Made by a program: the position numbers and the translations under genes. A model generated the notes under the pieces. The model was given only the letters and a program-made list of their open reading frames with translations. It had not been told where the DNA came from and searched no databases. From Ophiocordyceps camponoti-saundersi (nom. inval.) (taxonomy: Eukaryota > Ascomycota > Sordariomycetes > Hypocreales > Ophiocordycipitaceae): a DNA stretch of 64,000 nucleotides. The stretch lies in the NCBI GenBank assembly GCA_003339415.1, contig PDHQ01000106.1:47658-111657 (forward strand), given 5' to 3'. How positions within the stretch are numbered: the stretch's first letter is position 1; each line of letters begins with the position of its first letter. Shown here piece by piece: positions 1-12,599 of the stretch.

Positions 1-3000
1 CTTATATATAAAAAAATATAATAATAAGCGTAAGCCGCGGCTAAAAAAACGCGCGGTAAGTAAAAAACCTAAGCTAATAAGAAATATTACTTAGTAAATT
101 TTATAGTTAGTAATAAGGTATTCCTTAGCTATAAGGGTTTCTTTATAACCGCGCTTATAACGCGCCTTAACGTATAATAGTTAAGACCTTTTATAATTAT
201 TAAATAATAAAGCTATAGCTATATCCTTAACTTATTAAATAGCTATTAAATAATAAACTTATTTTACGCTAACTATTTTTATAAAGTTATTATAAATCCT
301 TTACTTAGCTAAAAAATACCCCTTATTATACTTAAAAATATTAATAATATATTAAAGTAAAAGGTAAATTAAATTTTTAAATCTTATATAATAAGATAAC
401 GCTATTAGTTAAAGTATTAAGTTTATTAATATAGCTATAACTTAGATAAGATATAATATTTTATTAAGAATTTTCAATATATATTAATAGCTTTTAAGAA
501 ATTTTATAACTATTTCTTAAATACTATTAGCCCGCTTATTAATCTCTAATATTAAATTAAAGCCGCTAAAATAAACTATAATTATAAAAATAATAATTAA
601 GATAATATTATAATTTTCTTAAATGTATAGCTTTATTCTAAGCGTTATTAACTTTAATAAGCATATGAAGGCCTTTATTAAAAAGTAGTATTATACGCTA
701 GTTTCTATAAAAATTTCCCTTAAATATTTTATAGCGATTTTTAAGGTTTCTAATTATAATTATATAACCCCTAGAAACCTTAGTATAAAATTACTTAAAA
801 GGACCTTAAAGGAAATTATTAGGAAGTATAATCGCTTCCTTATTAAGGTTTTACTATGCCCTCTCTGATTTTTATTAATATATCCCCTTATATATTTTAA
901 TAGGATTTTACTTTTAAGAGTTTTTCTCTCTTTTCCTTCTTTCTCCTTAGCTTAGAATCTTTATTTATAATACTAATATTATTATTTACTTAATATATTT
1001 AAGCTATAATACTAAGGTTTTTTAAGCCTTACTTAAACTTATTATTTTACTTTAATAGCTCCTTAATATAATATAATAATATAAGCTTTATACTTATAGT
1101 TTCTTTAAGTAAGTTTAAAGTAATTACTTTATAGCTAGTAAGGATTTTATAATAAAGGATAAGGGCTTTAAAGCTTAGGCCCCTAAATATAGTTAAACTA
1201 GCTTTTAGCTTAATTAAAAATATTTTATTATTTTAATATTTTAATTTTAAGCTATAATTATTCCCTTTAAAGTTAAAATATTTTAATTTTTATATCTCTA
1301 GCTTATTAGCTTTTATAATATATAAGTTATTTATAATCTTCTTAATTAAATACTTATAATTACTATTAGTCTTATTTTAAGTCTAAATAGCTTAATTTTA
1401 AAATAAAATATAGCTAATAAGTAAGTATTTAAGCTTAAGTTTAAATTATTTAATACTTTATCCTTATTTATTTTTTAAGCTATTAATATATTTTTTACTA
1501 TAAAAACTAATAAAACTACAAGCTTAATATTAGAATATTAAGAGTACTAAGTACTTATACTTTTATAAGCTTTTTTCTTATATTTTAAGAATAATAAAGT
1601 AAAAGAATATATAAGGCCCTTAATTTCTAAATAACGTATCTTTCTAAGCTATTATTAATTTTTTTATATAAGCTATTTTTCCTAGATTTATAAAGTTTAA
1701 ATAAAGAAATATTTAAGCTTTTTAATTTTAAAAAAAGCTCTCTTAATAATATTTAGTATTTATATTGCTAGATTTAAAATTAACTATTCCTTTTAAGAAA
1801 AGTAAACTATTAGGGTCTATCTTAATATTAAACTTAAGCTAAATAAAATTAACTATTTTTTTAAAAAATATATTAGTTAACTTATTAGCTATAAAGAGTA
1901 TAATAATAATTATAAAAAGCGCGAATAAGTATATTATATACTTTAATCCTTTATTAAAATTATAATTACTACGCTTAATTTAATAATTTATTTTTAAAAT
2001 CTTTTTATAACTATAATAGTAAACTAACTAATATTATTTATATATATATTCTCTTAAGGATATTATTAAATAATATAATATTAATAATCTCTTTACTAAT
2101 TTTAAATATATTTAAATATTTAATTAATAAACTATAAATATTAATATATTCCTTAAGCTAAGTACTTTTAGCTATAAACTAAGTAAGTTATTTATAATTA
2201 AGGGTATAAGCTAAATATCGTAGCTTTTTACGGAAAGGTAAGTTAGCTATTATTAAGCTTTTTATAATTTTCTTATAAAGTATAGAAATTATAATAAACT
2301 TATTATTCTTATCTTTATAAAAAATAGCCTTACGCTTAGAAATTACTTTATCTCTTAGCTTATAATTTAAATTTTTTAAATTTATAATACTTTTATTATA
2401 ATAATAATAATATATAATATATAAATTAACTTTTTATTAAATAGTTAAAGTAAATAAAAGAAAAAGTATATATAAAAGAAAAGAAAAATATATTACTTTA
2501 TTTTATTATTATTCTATATCTTAGTTATTAAGCTTACTATAATATATTTTAGTTAATATTATAATATTATAAAGGAAAAAACAAGGAAAGCTTTTTCTTA
2601 ATTAGATAGAAATAGTTATTAGCTAATTATTAGCTTTGCCCTTATCCTCTCTCTCTTTTTATTTATTTTTCTTCCTTTACTTACTTAACTTAGATATATT
2701 AATAATAGAGATTTTAGCTATAATAGTACCTAAGTTTACTAATAGAAAAAGGCTTAAAAAATAAAAGCTTATTTTTTTAATATTTATAACCTTATTTTTT
2801 ATAAAATTAATATAAAGAATATAAGTATTTTATTAACCCTAGCTTAGTAAGGCTATATTACGTTTAAAACTTTTCTTTACTTAAAATATATATATAAGTA
2901 TTTTAATTAAATAATCCTTATTATTAAAGCTAAATTTTTTTACTAAAGTTTACTCCTATTTTAAGATTTAGTATAAAGGAAGTATTATTATTAGATATCT

Positions 3001-4127
3001 TATTATTTTTATTTATATTAAAATAGGTTTTTACAAGAAGGTTTTTAAAAATATTCTAGCCTTTATTATATAAGTAAGAGATAAGTAAGGTACCTCCTTT
3101 TAAATATTTCTTTTATTAGTTTTTTAAAGTTAAAAAGAGAGAGTTTTAAGAAAAAATACTAAAAAGGTCTTAGGTTATATTTACCCTAACTATAATTATA
3201 TACTTAAAAGGGTCTTTTATAACTACTTAATTTAAATTAAACGCCTTAAATATTTTAAAGCTTTTTTAATCTTAATTTTAAAATAATATAACTTAAAATT
3301 ATATAGCTTTTATTTATAATCTTAGACTATTATTATTACTTATTATAAAAAGTATATTCTAACTCTTTTCTAAAAGTATATCTTAATATTTAGTTAAAAA
3401 GGCTATACTTATTTAAATTATATTTAAAGTAAGATTAAAGCTGCTACTTATATCTAGCGTTATTATAATAAACACTTTATTAAAGTAAGAAATAATAAAG
3501 CTTTATAAATAGCTAGCTATTTTATAAGTAATAAGGAGATGCTTTAATAAAATAGCTTTATATAACTTTATTAAGCCTCGCTTTAGCGGATTTATTCTAA
3601 CTAATTTAAGCTATAATAGGATAATATACGGACTAACTTAAATAGAAACTAAAATATATAAATTTAGCTAAGACTAAGACCTTTTATATAAAGGATATTA
3701 AACGCACTATTATTAACACTTTATATAAAAAGCTTTCCTGTTCTTTAACTAGAAACTAATAGCCGAATTTAAAAATATAAGCTTAAGTTATATCGGCCTT
3801 ATAACCTTACTTAGAGTTAAAAAAGCGAATTTTACCTAGGTATTAAAAGGAAATTATAATATATCTTAATAGTATCTTAAATAATATCGCTAATAAGACC
3901 CTTAAGAATATAATACTAACTATTAATTATACCTTAAAATTAATATTTTACTTAGCAGTTTACTAACTTAATAGTAGAAACGCGGCTATTATATTCTATA
4001 TTAATATTATAAGATTTATATAAAACCCCTCTTAAGTTAAGATTATTTTTAAACCGGACGCTGCTATTATTAACTAGTTATATAATATTATCGCTAAAAG
4101 GCTCCCCTTTTTACTAGCTATAAAGGA
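1..4127. other. unassigned RIP-degraded AT-rich sequence
   Basis: No gene, RNA or bounded repeat can be supported here. The stretch is TA-rich with almost no CA or TG, so it carries the same RIP signature as the elements to its right and is probably degraded transposon. About 3400-4127 has longer open stretches on + and joins directly to 11050 if element H is removed, so it may be the 5' part of the LINE-like remnant at 11050-15040. That is inference only; no domain was recognised. Isolated GC-bearing patches near 3560-3600 and 4040-4100 are the least decayed parts. Confidence 0.5.
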
Positions 4128-4132
4128 CTAAG

Positions 4133-4381
4133 TATAAATAATTCAAGCTACGCCCGAATAGCTAAGTCATATAAGGGTGCTTAGTTAAGTTTACGCGTAT
4201 AATAAGCGTAAAGTATATATAGGTATATATAATTAGTTAGCGCTGCGCGCGGGCCGCGCGCGGGCTATATATAAATTATAACCCTAAGTATATATATTAT
4301 ATATACTTTAAAACCTCCTAAGTTAATTTATATAAATAAAGTTAGCTTTATATAAGAGTATTAAAATATTAAACCTTAATA
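4133..4381 (+). repeat. 5' LTR of H
   Basis: 249 bp, repeated at 10796-11044 with the same length. It starts TATAA and ends CTTAATA, consistent with ancestral TG...CA ends converted by RIP. It contains a GC-rich doublet at 4244-4266 in an otherwise AT-rich context, and a long AT-rich 3' half. Confidence 0.8.
4244..4266. repeat. GC-rich tandem decamer in H LTR
   Basis: Two tandem copies of about 10-11 bases around the core CGCGCGGGC, sharply GC-rich inside AT-rich LTR sequence. They also form an inverted repeat of 7-bp arms. The other LTR keeps a decayed version at about 10911-10929 (core CGCGGGC). Lacking CA and TG at most positions, it would be spared by RIP. Confidence 0.6.
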
Positions 4382-6280
4382 GTAATTTAACTTTAATTAT
4401 AAATAATACTAATACTTAATAAGCTATTATTACTTAGCTTTAAAAGTAATAAGCTATAATTATAAAATTATAAAACCTTATATATTAATAGTATAAGTTT
4501 ATATAGCTATTTAAATAATAATAATTACGCCTTTATTATAAGCTGCTACTATTTAAGTTCTTATTTAATAGCGATAAGGATCTCTTTTTAATATAGCGCT
4601 TTTTAATATCTTATAAGCTATAAGTAAACTAGGCTTTTATTAATAACGCTTATAATTAATAAGTATTCTTATATAAATATTTTTCTCTTATAGTTTAAGC
4701 TAAGGTAGCTTTATTTTTCGAGTAAAGCCGCGAGTATAAGTATAACCCTAATTACTTTTTAAGTTACGTTAATATTATATTCGCTAACTTATATTAGTAT
4801 TAAACTATTATAATAGAATTAAAATACCTTATATAAGGTATTTTTAAATTCTTTTTTAACTTTCTTATTTACTTTAAAGCTAAGCTTATTTTAGCGGATA
4901 ATACTAAGTAAGCTAATAAAATTAAAATTATATATTTTTATTATATTTTTACCTTAGCCCTCTACTAATATTATATAAAATATAATATCTTATTAATTAA
5001 ATATATTATTATTATTATATAAATCCGCGTTATTATTATAAATATTAAGTTATTCCGCTTTAAAAATAAAAGCTAAGCACCTTTACCTTATATTCTTAAG
5101 CTATTTTAAAATACTCTAATAACTAATATATATTAAACTAGCACTTAGCTATATTTTAATAAGCGCGGCGGTCCTCCCTCTTATAGCTAGTTTAGCTATA
5201 ATAGTAAAAACTATTACTAGGCGGCCTAAGTTAATAATACTAAAATTATAAAATAATATATTAATAGCTATTACCTCCGCTATAATAGTATTAGCTATTT
5301 CTCGCGCGAGTATAAACCTTACCTTTTATCTTTAATATTTTTAATTTATTTTACTAATATTATAAAGGAGGAGAAATACCCCGCTCCGGACTAAGGAAAT
5401 AAGTCCTCCTTATAATAAGTCTTTTATAAAAGGAGGACTCGCGCGGTATTATAGCTTATAAAATATTAAATAATTATTTTATAAATATTAGTTAGAATAT
5501 AAATTTACCTCCTCTCCTTTTACTTATATTTATAAATTTTATATTTTTTTTATTATTATATAAGCGGATAATAAATATAATTATTATACTATTATAAGCG
5601 AATTTTCTATTAAGCTTTATTAGCTTAAGCGGATTTCTTTCTCTTACTTATAAGTAATTTATATTATAATATAAATACGCTATTAGTAATATATACGCTT
5701 TAAGCTATACTTATCTATTTATTATTTTATTCGCTTTATAGCTAATATTAATAGCTAGTAATTACTTATTATAATATATTTAATCTTAAGCTTTATTTAA
5801 GATTTAATTCTTAGCTTTTTTTAAATAGCGTATAAAAATATCTTATTATATTTTAATAAGTAAGAAATTATAATATACTTTACTAATAACTTAGTTATCT
5901 TTTATTCTAAATTTTAGTAAGTTAATTACTTTATTATAGCTATCCTTAGCTTTATTTTTATAGCCTTTATTTAATATAAGTCTTAGTAGTAAATAAGCTA
6001 TTAGTTCCTTATTATTAGTTTATAGGATACTTCTCGCGTTTTATATATTATTATATCCTCCCTAACTAAGACCTTTTTATTACCTTTTAAAGTATTAAAC
6101 TTTACTAACTTTTTCGATAAGAAAAAAGTAAGCGTTTTACCCCTTTAATATAATAGTTATAATTATTATATCTAGCTTAATAGAAAACTTAATAGCTCCT
6201 TACTTTTTTTACTTTAAGAGCTACTTTATAATATATTTTATAAATATCTCCTTAAAATCTATAAATAGATTATTAATTTA
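4382..6280 (+). pseudogene. H gag and protease region (by position)
   Basis: This lies between the 5' LTR and the reverse transcriptase, where Ty3/Gypsy elements carry gag, a nucleocapsid zinc knuckle and the aspartic protease. I could not pick out a CCHC knuckle or a protease DSG motif with confidence because cysteine (TGC/TGT) and histidine (CAC/CAT) codons are RIP targets. A basic, GC-retaining patch at 5350-5450 is where a nucleocapsid could be. The call rests on position, not on motifs. Confidence 0.35.
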
Positions 6281-6289
6281 ATAAATAAG

Positions 6290-7460
6290 GAGTAAATTTA
6301 TATTAGCTTTTTATCCGCCGCTACTCTTATTTTACTTATTAAAAAGCTATATAATAAGTAGCGTTTTTATATTAATTATCGCGCTTTAAATAAAGTAATA
6401 AAGTAGGACTAATATCCTTTTCCTTTTATTAAAAAGATACTTTATAGCTTTTCTAGCGCTTACTAATTTATAAAGCTTAATATTCGCGCTATTTTTTATA
6501 AGCTATATATTATAAAAGGCGATAAATACCTAATTACTTTTTATATATAGTTTAGTTTTTTTAAGTACTTTATTTATTTTTTTAATCTTATAAATATACT
6601 TACTATATTCTAACGCTATATTAATATTACCTTAAGCGATTTTTTAAAAGACTTTATTATAATATACTTAGATAATATTTTTATTTACTTAAGTAGCTTA
6701 TATTCTAATTACTAATATATAATATATATTATATTATTATATTTTTAATAAGCTAGGCTTTTCCTTAACTTTAATAAGTATAACTTTACTATTTATAAAA
6801 ATAAATATATAAGGTTTATTATTTATATTAGTAAAAAGGTAAAATTAAACCTTATTAAAATCTTTACTATACTTAAATAAAAGGCGCTAACTTATATCTA
6901 GGGCGTTTATAATTTTTTAAAATTTACTAACTTTTATTATAATTTTATATTTTATTTCTCTAACCTTATAGCCCCGCTTATTAACTTTATAAAGTAAAGC
7001 GCCCTTTTTTACTAAATTAATAAATATTAGCTTACCTTTAATATATTTAAGTTTATTTTTATATTAGCTTTTATTTTTACTTAATAAGACCTTAATTATA
7101 ATATAATTATAAAAGCTAATTACTCTAATAAGGCTATAAGCGGCTATTTATCTTAATTTAGCATAGATTATATTCTCTAGCTAGTTATATATTATTCTAA
7201 GAAATTTCTCCTTATAAAATAAAATTATATAATTTATAATAAAAAGCTTTTTATTATTATTTTTTATTTTAAGGTATATTTTACTAAGCTATATAATATA
7301 GCTTAGCTATTTTTAATCTTAACTAATTATAAGGCTTTTAAGTATTTTACTATATTTAAAGCGATAATAGAATATTAAGCGTATTAAGCTAAGACGCTCG
7401 CTTTTTTAATTTTTAACTTTAATATTACTTTAGTATATAAGCGTCCTAGCTAAACGCTAT
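6290..7460 (+). pseudogene. H reverse transcriptase and RNase H, Ty3/Gypsy type
   Basis: The plus-strand translation recovers the Ty3/Gypsy RT order despite stops. At about 6480 a frame reads LNIRAIFYKL (family consensus LDIRAAFYxL). It is followed by a KGDKYLITF block (consensus EGDEYLTAF). The catalytic box reads IYLDNIFIY at about 6660-6690, where the second Asp of YLDD has become Asn because GATGAT turned into GATAAT, a RIP change. Downstream, 7130-7460 matches RNase H and its tail: an SGYLS-like block, a KKLLAI-like block, and then a frame resembling the NxxADALSR end. Several TAA/TAG codons stand where Gln or Trp would be. Non-functional. Confidence 0.8.
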
Positions 7461-9230
7461 TTTTTAAAAAGAGTAGGAACGCCGTAATATAGAGAATTAT
7501 TATAGCTAGATTATATAGCTTATCTTTATTTTTTTTTTTCTAGTTATATCTAATCTAATCTAGCCTAGCCCCGCTTAACTTCCCTTTTACTTTATCCCTT
7601 ACTTTTATCATTTTAACTTTTTTCTAAGATAAAACCTTATAAAGATTTTAGTTAGCGGCTCTCTATATTAACTTTATTTATAATATTTACCGCTAAATAA
7701 TTTATTTCTTTATTTAGAAATTTCCGCTAAAAGCTAGTACTTATAAGTAAGTTATAAACTACTCCCTTTTTACTTATAAGTAATTATAGTTTTAAAGCTA
7801 TTTTTAAGTTTTTAAATAAAAACGTTTTATTATTATATTTATTTAATAAATATATAACTTTTTTATAATAAAATACCTTAGTAAAAATATTATTTTTATA
7901 CTTTTTTAATAAAAATTTTATTAAGATAAGATATTTATAAATATAATATATTTTATTTATAATTATTATTATTATAGAGATTATTTAAATTATTAGCGGC
8001 GCTAAGAATTATTTTAGCTGCTATTTTTACCTAAATAGTTTTAAATTACTCTCTTAGTAAACTTTATAATTAAGCTTCTTACTTTTAATAAATCTTAGCC
8101 TTATTTCCTTATAATTATTATAAATTATTTTTTTAAATATATTTAGCTTAAAGCTATAATAATAATAAATATTAAGTAATACGCTAAACTCTTTATTTAA
8201 TATTAATAATAATAATTTTATAGCTTCCCTTATAAGTTAATTTTTAACCGCGGGTTAAACTAAATAGGTTATTTTTAGTTTACTTTTTACCGCCTTACTA
8301 GGGTATAAAAACTCCTTTTTATAGCTTACTATCTCTAAACTAATAGCGGTATAAAGTATATAAATTAGGAGGTATAAGCTATCCTATATTATATAATCTC
8401 TTTCTTATAATTTAAGTAGCTTTATTATTTATTAGTATATTAGCTTATTTTAAATAACTAGGACTTATCTATAACAAGCTTAAGTTTTAACTACTTACTT
8501 TATAGCTTTAATATTACTTTCTTAAATTATCCGCTTAAGGTTATTACTTTAGTTTTATCTTTAAAAAGTTAGGCTATAGCGTTTATTTATTACCTTTATA
8601 ATAATATTAAGCTAGCTTAGGCCTTTATTACCTAAGCTTAGTAATAATAAGAAGATTTATTTAATAAATCTTATTATTTTACGGAATAGTTTTAAGTAAG
8701 TAACTTTATATAGCTTAATTTTATATATATATAATCTAACTGTTTATCCTAAAAGCTTAATTATTTTAAAAGTAAATATAAAGTAATAGCTATATTAATA
8801 TTACTTATTATTATCTTAAATATATTACTTAGTATTTACTTTGCTTTTTATATTAACTTTATTAAATACGTTACTAGTAACCTTTTACTTTCTTAATTAT
8901 TAGCTAACTTCTAGCTAAATCCCCTTTTATATTTTTTTTATAATAATTTATCTTTTAATAAATATAAAGTTAAGGAAATCCTTATTATAAAAAATATAAA
9001 GGGCCGCCGCTAACTAAATAGCTTATTTTATTATCTTATTCTTATAAAATAAAAAAGCTATATTATTTTTATATAAAAGCTATTTAATAATCTTTATTAT
9101 TATATAATATTAGATTAGTTTAAGTTTATATAAAATAATATATACTTTTATAATAGCTTAGGGTAAACTTAACTATATATTTATTTATTTTACCCTCTAA
9201 GCTAATTATCTTTTTTAAATAATATTTCTT
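7461..9230 (+). pseudogene. H integrase region (by position)
   Basis: This follows RNase H, where Ty3/Gypsy integrase should lie, and its length fits an integrase of about 450-500 codons plus a spacer. The HHCC zinc finger is unreadable because His and Cys codons contain CA or TG, and I could not fix the D,D-35-E triad. No chromodomain-like block was seen here, unlike in element B. The assignment is by order only. Confidence 0.35.
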
Positions 9231-10795
9231 TTATATAAAATAACCCTCCCGCCCCCTTCTTACCTTTCATCTCCCGTTATCCCCTTTTTATATTAGCTTT
9301 AAGCTAATATTAATATTATTTATCTTAATAGTAAAGTTATTTATAGTAATTAAATAGCTTAGGAGATTATTATAATATTAGCCGCGGGTAGGCGCTAGCG
9401 TTAACTTATAATAAGTATATTTTTAAGCGGGGGAGGGTAAATTTTAAAGCTATAAAAATATATATAATAATAATAATAGTAGGATTCCTCCTTATCTAGC
9501 CTCCGCGCTATACGCGCTACGCTTATTAATAAGCGTAAATTTACTTTTTTAATATAAAAAAAAGAGGGATAATAAGTAATATATATAAGCAGCTAAGGTT
9601 TATAAGCTAAGTAACGCGTATAAATTAATAATAAGGGTATATTATAAGGTAATAAGAGTAGCGCTAGCTAGGCTAAGTAATTTATATAAATTAGTAAGCG
9701 CTATAAATATTTAATATAAGATAATATTATATTTTTTATTCTCGCGCTTACGCGCGTTAATATTAGCTTAGCGGTCCGCGATATAAGTAGCTTACTAATT
9801 TTATTATTAGTTAAGGATTTAACGCTAATATTCCTCCTATTATTAAAAAGAGGCCTTATACCGTATTATAAAACAATTAAGCTTAAAAATAAGCGTACTT
9901 TATTATTATTATTATTAATAATATTATATTATTATTATAAATATATTATAAATTAAAGTATAAAGAGCAGGGATAGCGATTATATTATTAATAATAAAAA
10001 TAAGCGTAGAGAAATATTATTAGTTAAGCGTAATAAAGGCGTATAAGTTTATTACTAGATAAGAAGCGATATAAGCTATAGCTATTATAGCTTATAAGTA
10101 ATTAATATAAGTAATAAACTTAAGTCTTAAGCGGGCGCGGCGACTAAAAACTCTTTTAATATAAGCGCGAGTAAGCGAGGTAATAGCTTATCTTTCTATA
10201 ACTATAATATATAGATTACGGATAGCTTAGTATAAGCGTATATTTATAATAAATAAGTGCTTTTCTTAAAAATATTATCTTCGCTAAAATCCGCACGCCT
10301 TATAAGCTACCTTATAGCTTTATTAATAATTAATATTATAGCTATTATAAAAGTCTTAAATATAAAGTGTATATAAGTATTTTACCTCTTATAATATAAT
10401 AACGCCTTTATTATCTAAGTCTCTTTTTATAATATATCTATTTATTATATAAAATAGTAATTATAGCTAATAAGATAATATATTAATAAGGCGAGAAAAT
10501 AACTTAATAAGTATAAAAAGCTTAAAAAATAATAGCGATAAAAAATAATAATAATAAGAAAAAATAAATAAAGATAATAATATAAAAAGTTAATTATAAA
10601 AATATAATAGTAGGCTAATAAACTAATAAGTATAAATAAGAAAATTACTTAGTAAGAGAAATAATATAATTAGCTTAAAAAGAAAAAAGAAAAGAGGAGG
10701 AAGAAAAATTTTCTATATAAGGGATATTTTAACTTATACTTTATATATATATATACTATAGCTAGAAATACTTTTTTCCCTAAAGTAGTAAGGTA
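9231..10795 (+). pseudogene. H 3' region with possible extra coding frame
   Basis: About 1.56 kb between the expected integrase end and the 3' LTR. 9240-9290 is a pyrimidine-rich tract (CCCTCCCGCCCCC-like) followed by a TATA-like run, which could be a promoter. From about 9950 to 10740 a plus-strand frame runs with only TAA/TAG stops. Its end (10500-10720) is Lys/Gln/Glu-rich and coiled-coil-like, finishing in a KKKKEKRRKK run. This suggests a gene in the 3' part of the element in addition to gag-pol, but AT-rich decayed DNA gives such frames by chance, so it is tentative. I recognise no family. Confidence 0.3.
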
Positions 10796-11044
10796 TATAA
10801 GGGATTTAAGCTACGCTTAAATAGCTAAGTTATATAAGGGTACTTAGTTAAGTCCGCGCGTATAATAAGCGCGGGGTATATATAAGTATATATAATTAAT
10901 TAACGCTATACGCGGGCTACGCGCGGGCTATATATAAACTATAACCTTAAATATATATACTATATATACTTTAGAACCTCCTAAGTTAATTTATATAAAT
11001 AAAGTTAGCTTTATATAAAAGTATTAAAGTATTAAACTTTAATA
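10796..11044 (+). repeat. 3' LTR of H
   Basis: 249 bp, aligned end to end with 4133-4381. It starts TATAAGGG and ends CTTTAATA. Most differences from the 5' copy are C/T or A/G transitions; a few near the start are not. It is preceded by a short purine-rich run (AAAGTAGTAAGG) that may be the polypurine tract. Confidence 0.8.
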
Positions 11045-12599
11045 TTAAAATAGCTTTATTATTAAAATTATATAAGTTAATAAAGTTATTATTACTAAGC
11101 TATAAGCTTTAAAAGTAATACCCGGAGCTATATAAATAATAATAATAATTAAATTAACTTTACTTATTAATATAAATAGATTTTATAACTATAAACTAGT
11201 AGCGAAAGCGTAAATTTTTAAAATTAAGCTTTTTTTAGACTTTATTCGCCCCTAATAATATTATAACTATTATTACTTAAATTATATTACTAAGTCTTAT
11301 AAGTATACTAAGCTTTATAATAAATATAATACTATTATATATAAGATTAAGACTAAATATAAAGTAGGATAAGATAAATACTTTTATATATATATTTCTT
11401 ATAAAGGCGATTACTTAACTTAATTTTAGCTATACTTTATAGCTATTTAAGAATAAAATAAAGCTTACGCTTATTATAAAAAAAAATTATATAATTTACT
11501 AAACTTAGCGTATAGTTTATAATATTATTAAATATATAATTTACTTAAAAGCTAGCCTTAAAATCTTTATACTAGTTTACTATAAGTAAAAAGTATTATT
11601 AACTTATAAATAGCTCCTAATTAAAGCTATCCTTTAAGATACTAGTTAGTAAAAATACCTTAAAAGCTATAAGGCGCTAAATTAAACGCGATAAAAGTAT
11701 ATTTTTTCTAAATTTAAGCTAGCTACCTTCTAAATAGGTAAAAACTATAATAAATATTAATAAGCTTACTTTTTCCTTATATAGAATAAATAAACTTATT
11801 AAAATTAATATTAAGCTCTTAACTATATTAACTTTTACTAAGATATAAATTAAAGCCGCTATTAAAGCTTTATATAAAAATAGTAAGAATATAACTATTA
11901 TTATTTTTAACTTTTCCTTATATGTTTAAAAATCCTTTTTTAAAATATTAATAAATAACTTAAGCTAGTATAATTAGCCTTTTATAATATATATAATTAT
12001 AATATTATTATTTTATAAAAAAAATATATTACTTAAAAGCTAGTTTACCCTTTCCTTAAACTTAACCTTATTAACTTATTTTCTATAGCGGATAAGTAGC
12101 TATATATATTTATAAGCGTTATAGCGTTTTAAATTAGTTACTTATTGCTAGTAAGGATTAGGCTAGAGTTAGCTTCGCTTTTAGACTAGAAATCCTCTTA
12201 ATATACTCTTTTTTAAATAAGACTAGATAAGGCTATTTTTCCCTCCTCCTTAAGTTTAAGCTAAAAATAAAATAAATCCTTCTTAGGGACTTTAACTTAT
12301 ATTATCTGCTATAAGATAACTATAAATAGCGCTTTAATAACGCTAATTAGCTTATTTAAGAAACCTCTAAACTTAACCTCTTACTCTTTACTTTTAAAAG
12401 CGAGTATATAAAGATATTTTATAGCTATTAAAATAATATATTAGATTTAGTTTAGGCTATAACTAAGTTTTATATTATATAAATAAGACTAGACTTTAAC
12501 TTTATAAAAAATCTAATTATATTTTATAGATACTTATAATTAATATATAAAATATTAACCTTTTTACGCTTAAGCTATAATAAAGATAAGCTAACTTAA

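Larger units (their letters stand above)
4133..11044 (+). mobile_element. Ty3/Gypsy LTR retrotransposon H, RIP-inactivated
   Basis: A 6.9-kb element bounded by two 249-bp direct repeats, with pol on the plus strand (RT then RNase H in Ty3/Gypsy order). Candidate target duplications are CTAAG (4128-4132) and TTAAA (11045-11049), which match if two RIP-type transitions are allowed. The interior has no intact frame. A 1.5-kb segment between the expected integrase end (about 9.2 kb) and the 3' LTR is longer than a usual 3' untranslated region. The sequence just after the 3' LTR resembles the interior just after the 5' LTR, so a second element sharing this LTR cannot be excluded. Confidence 0.8.

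Noticed and set aside
1700..2000. Minus-strand integrase-like frame
   Set aside because: A few residues resemble a retroelement integrase core, but the match needs several frame changes and no second block supports it.
4244..4266. Origin or centromere-type GC element
   Set aside because: It lies within an LTR and is repeated in the partner LTR, so it belongs to the element.
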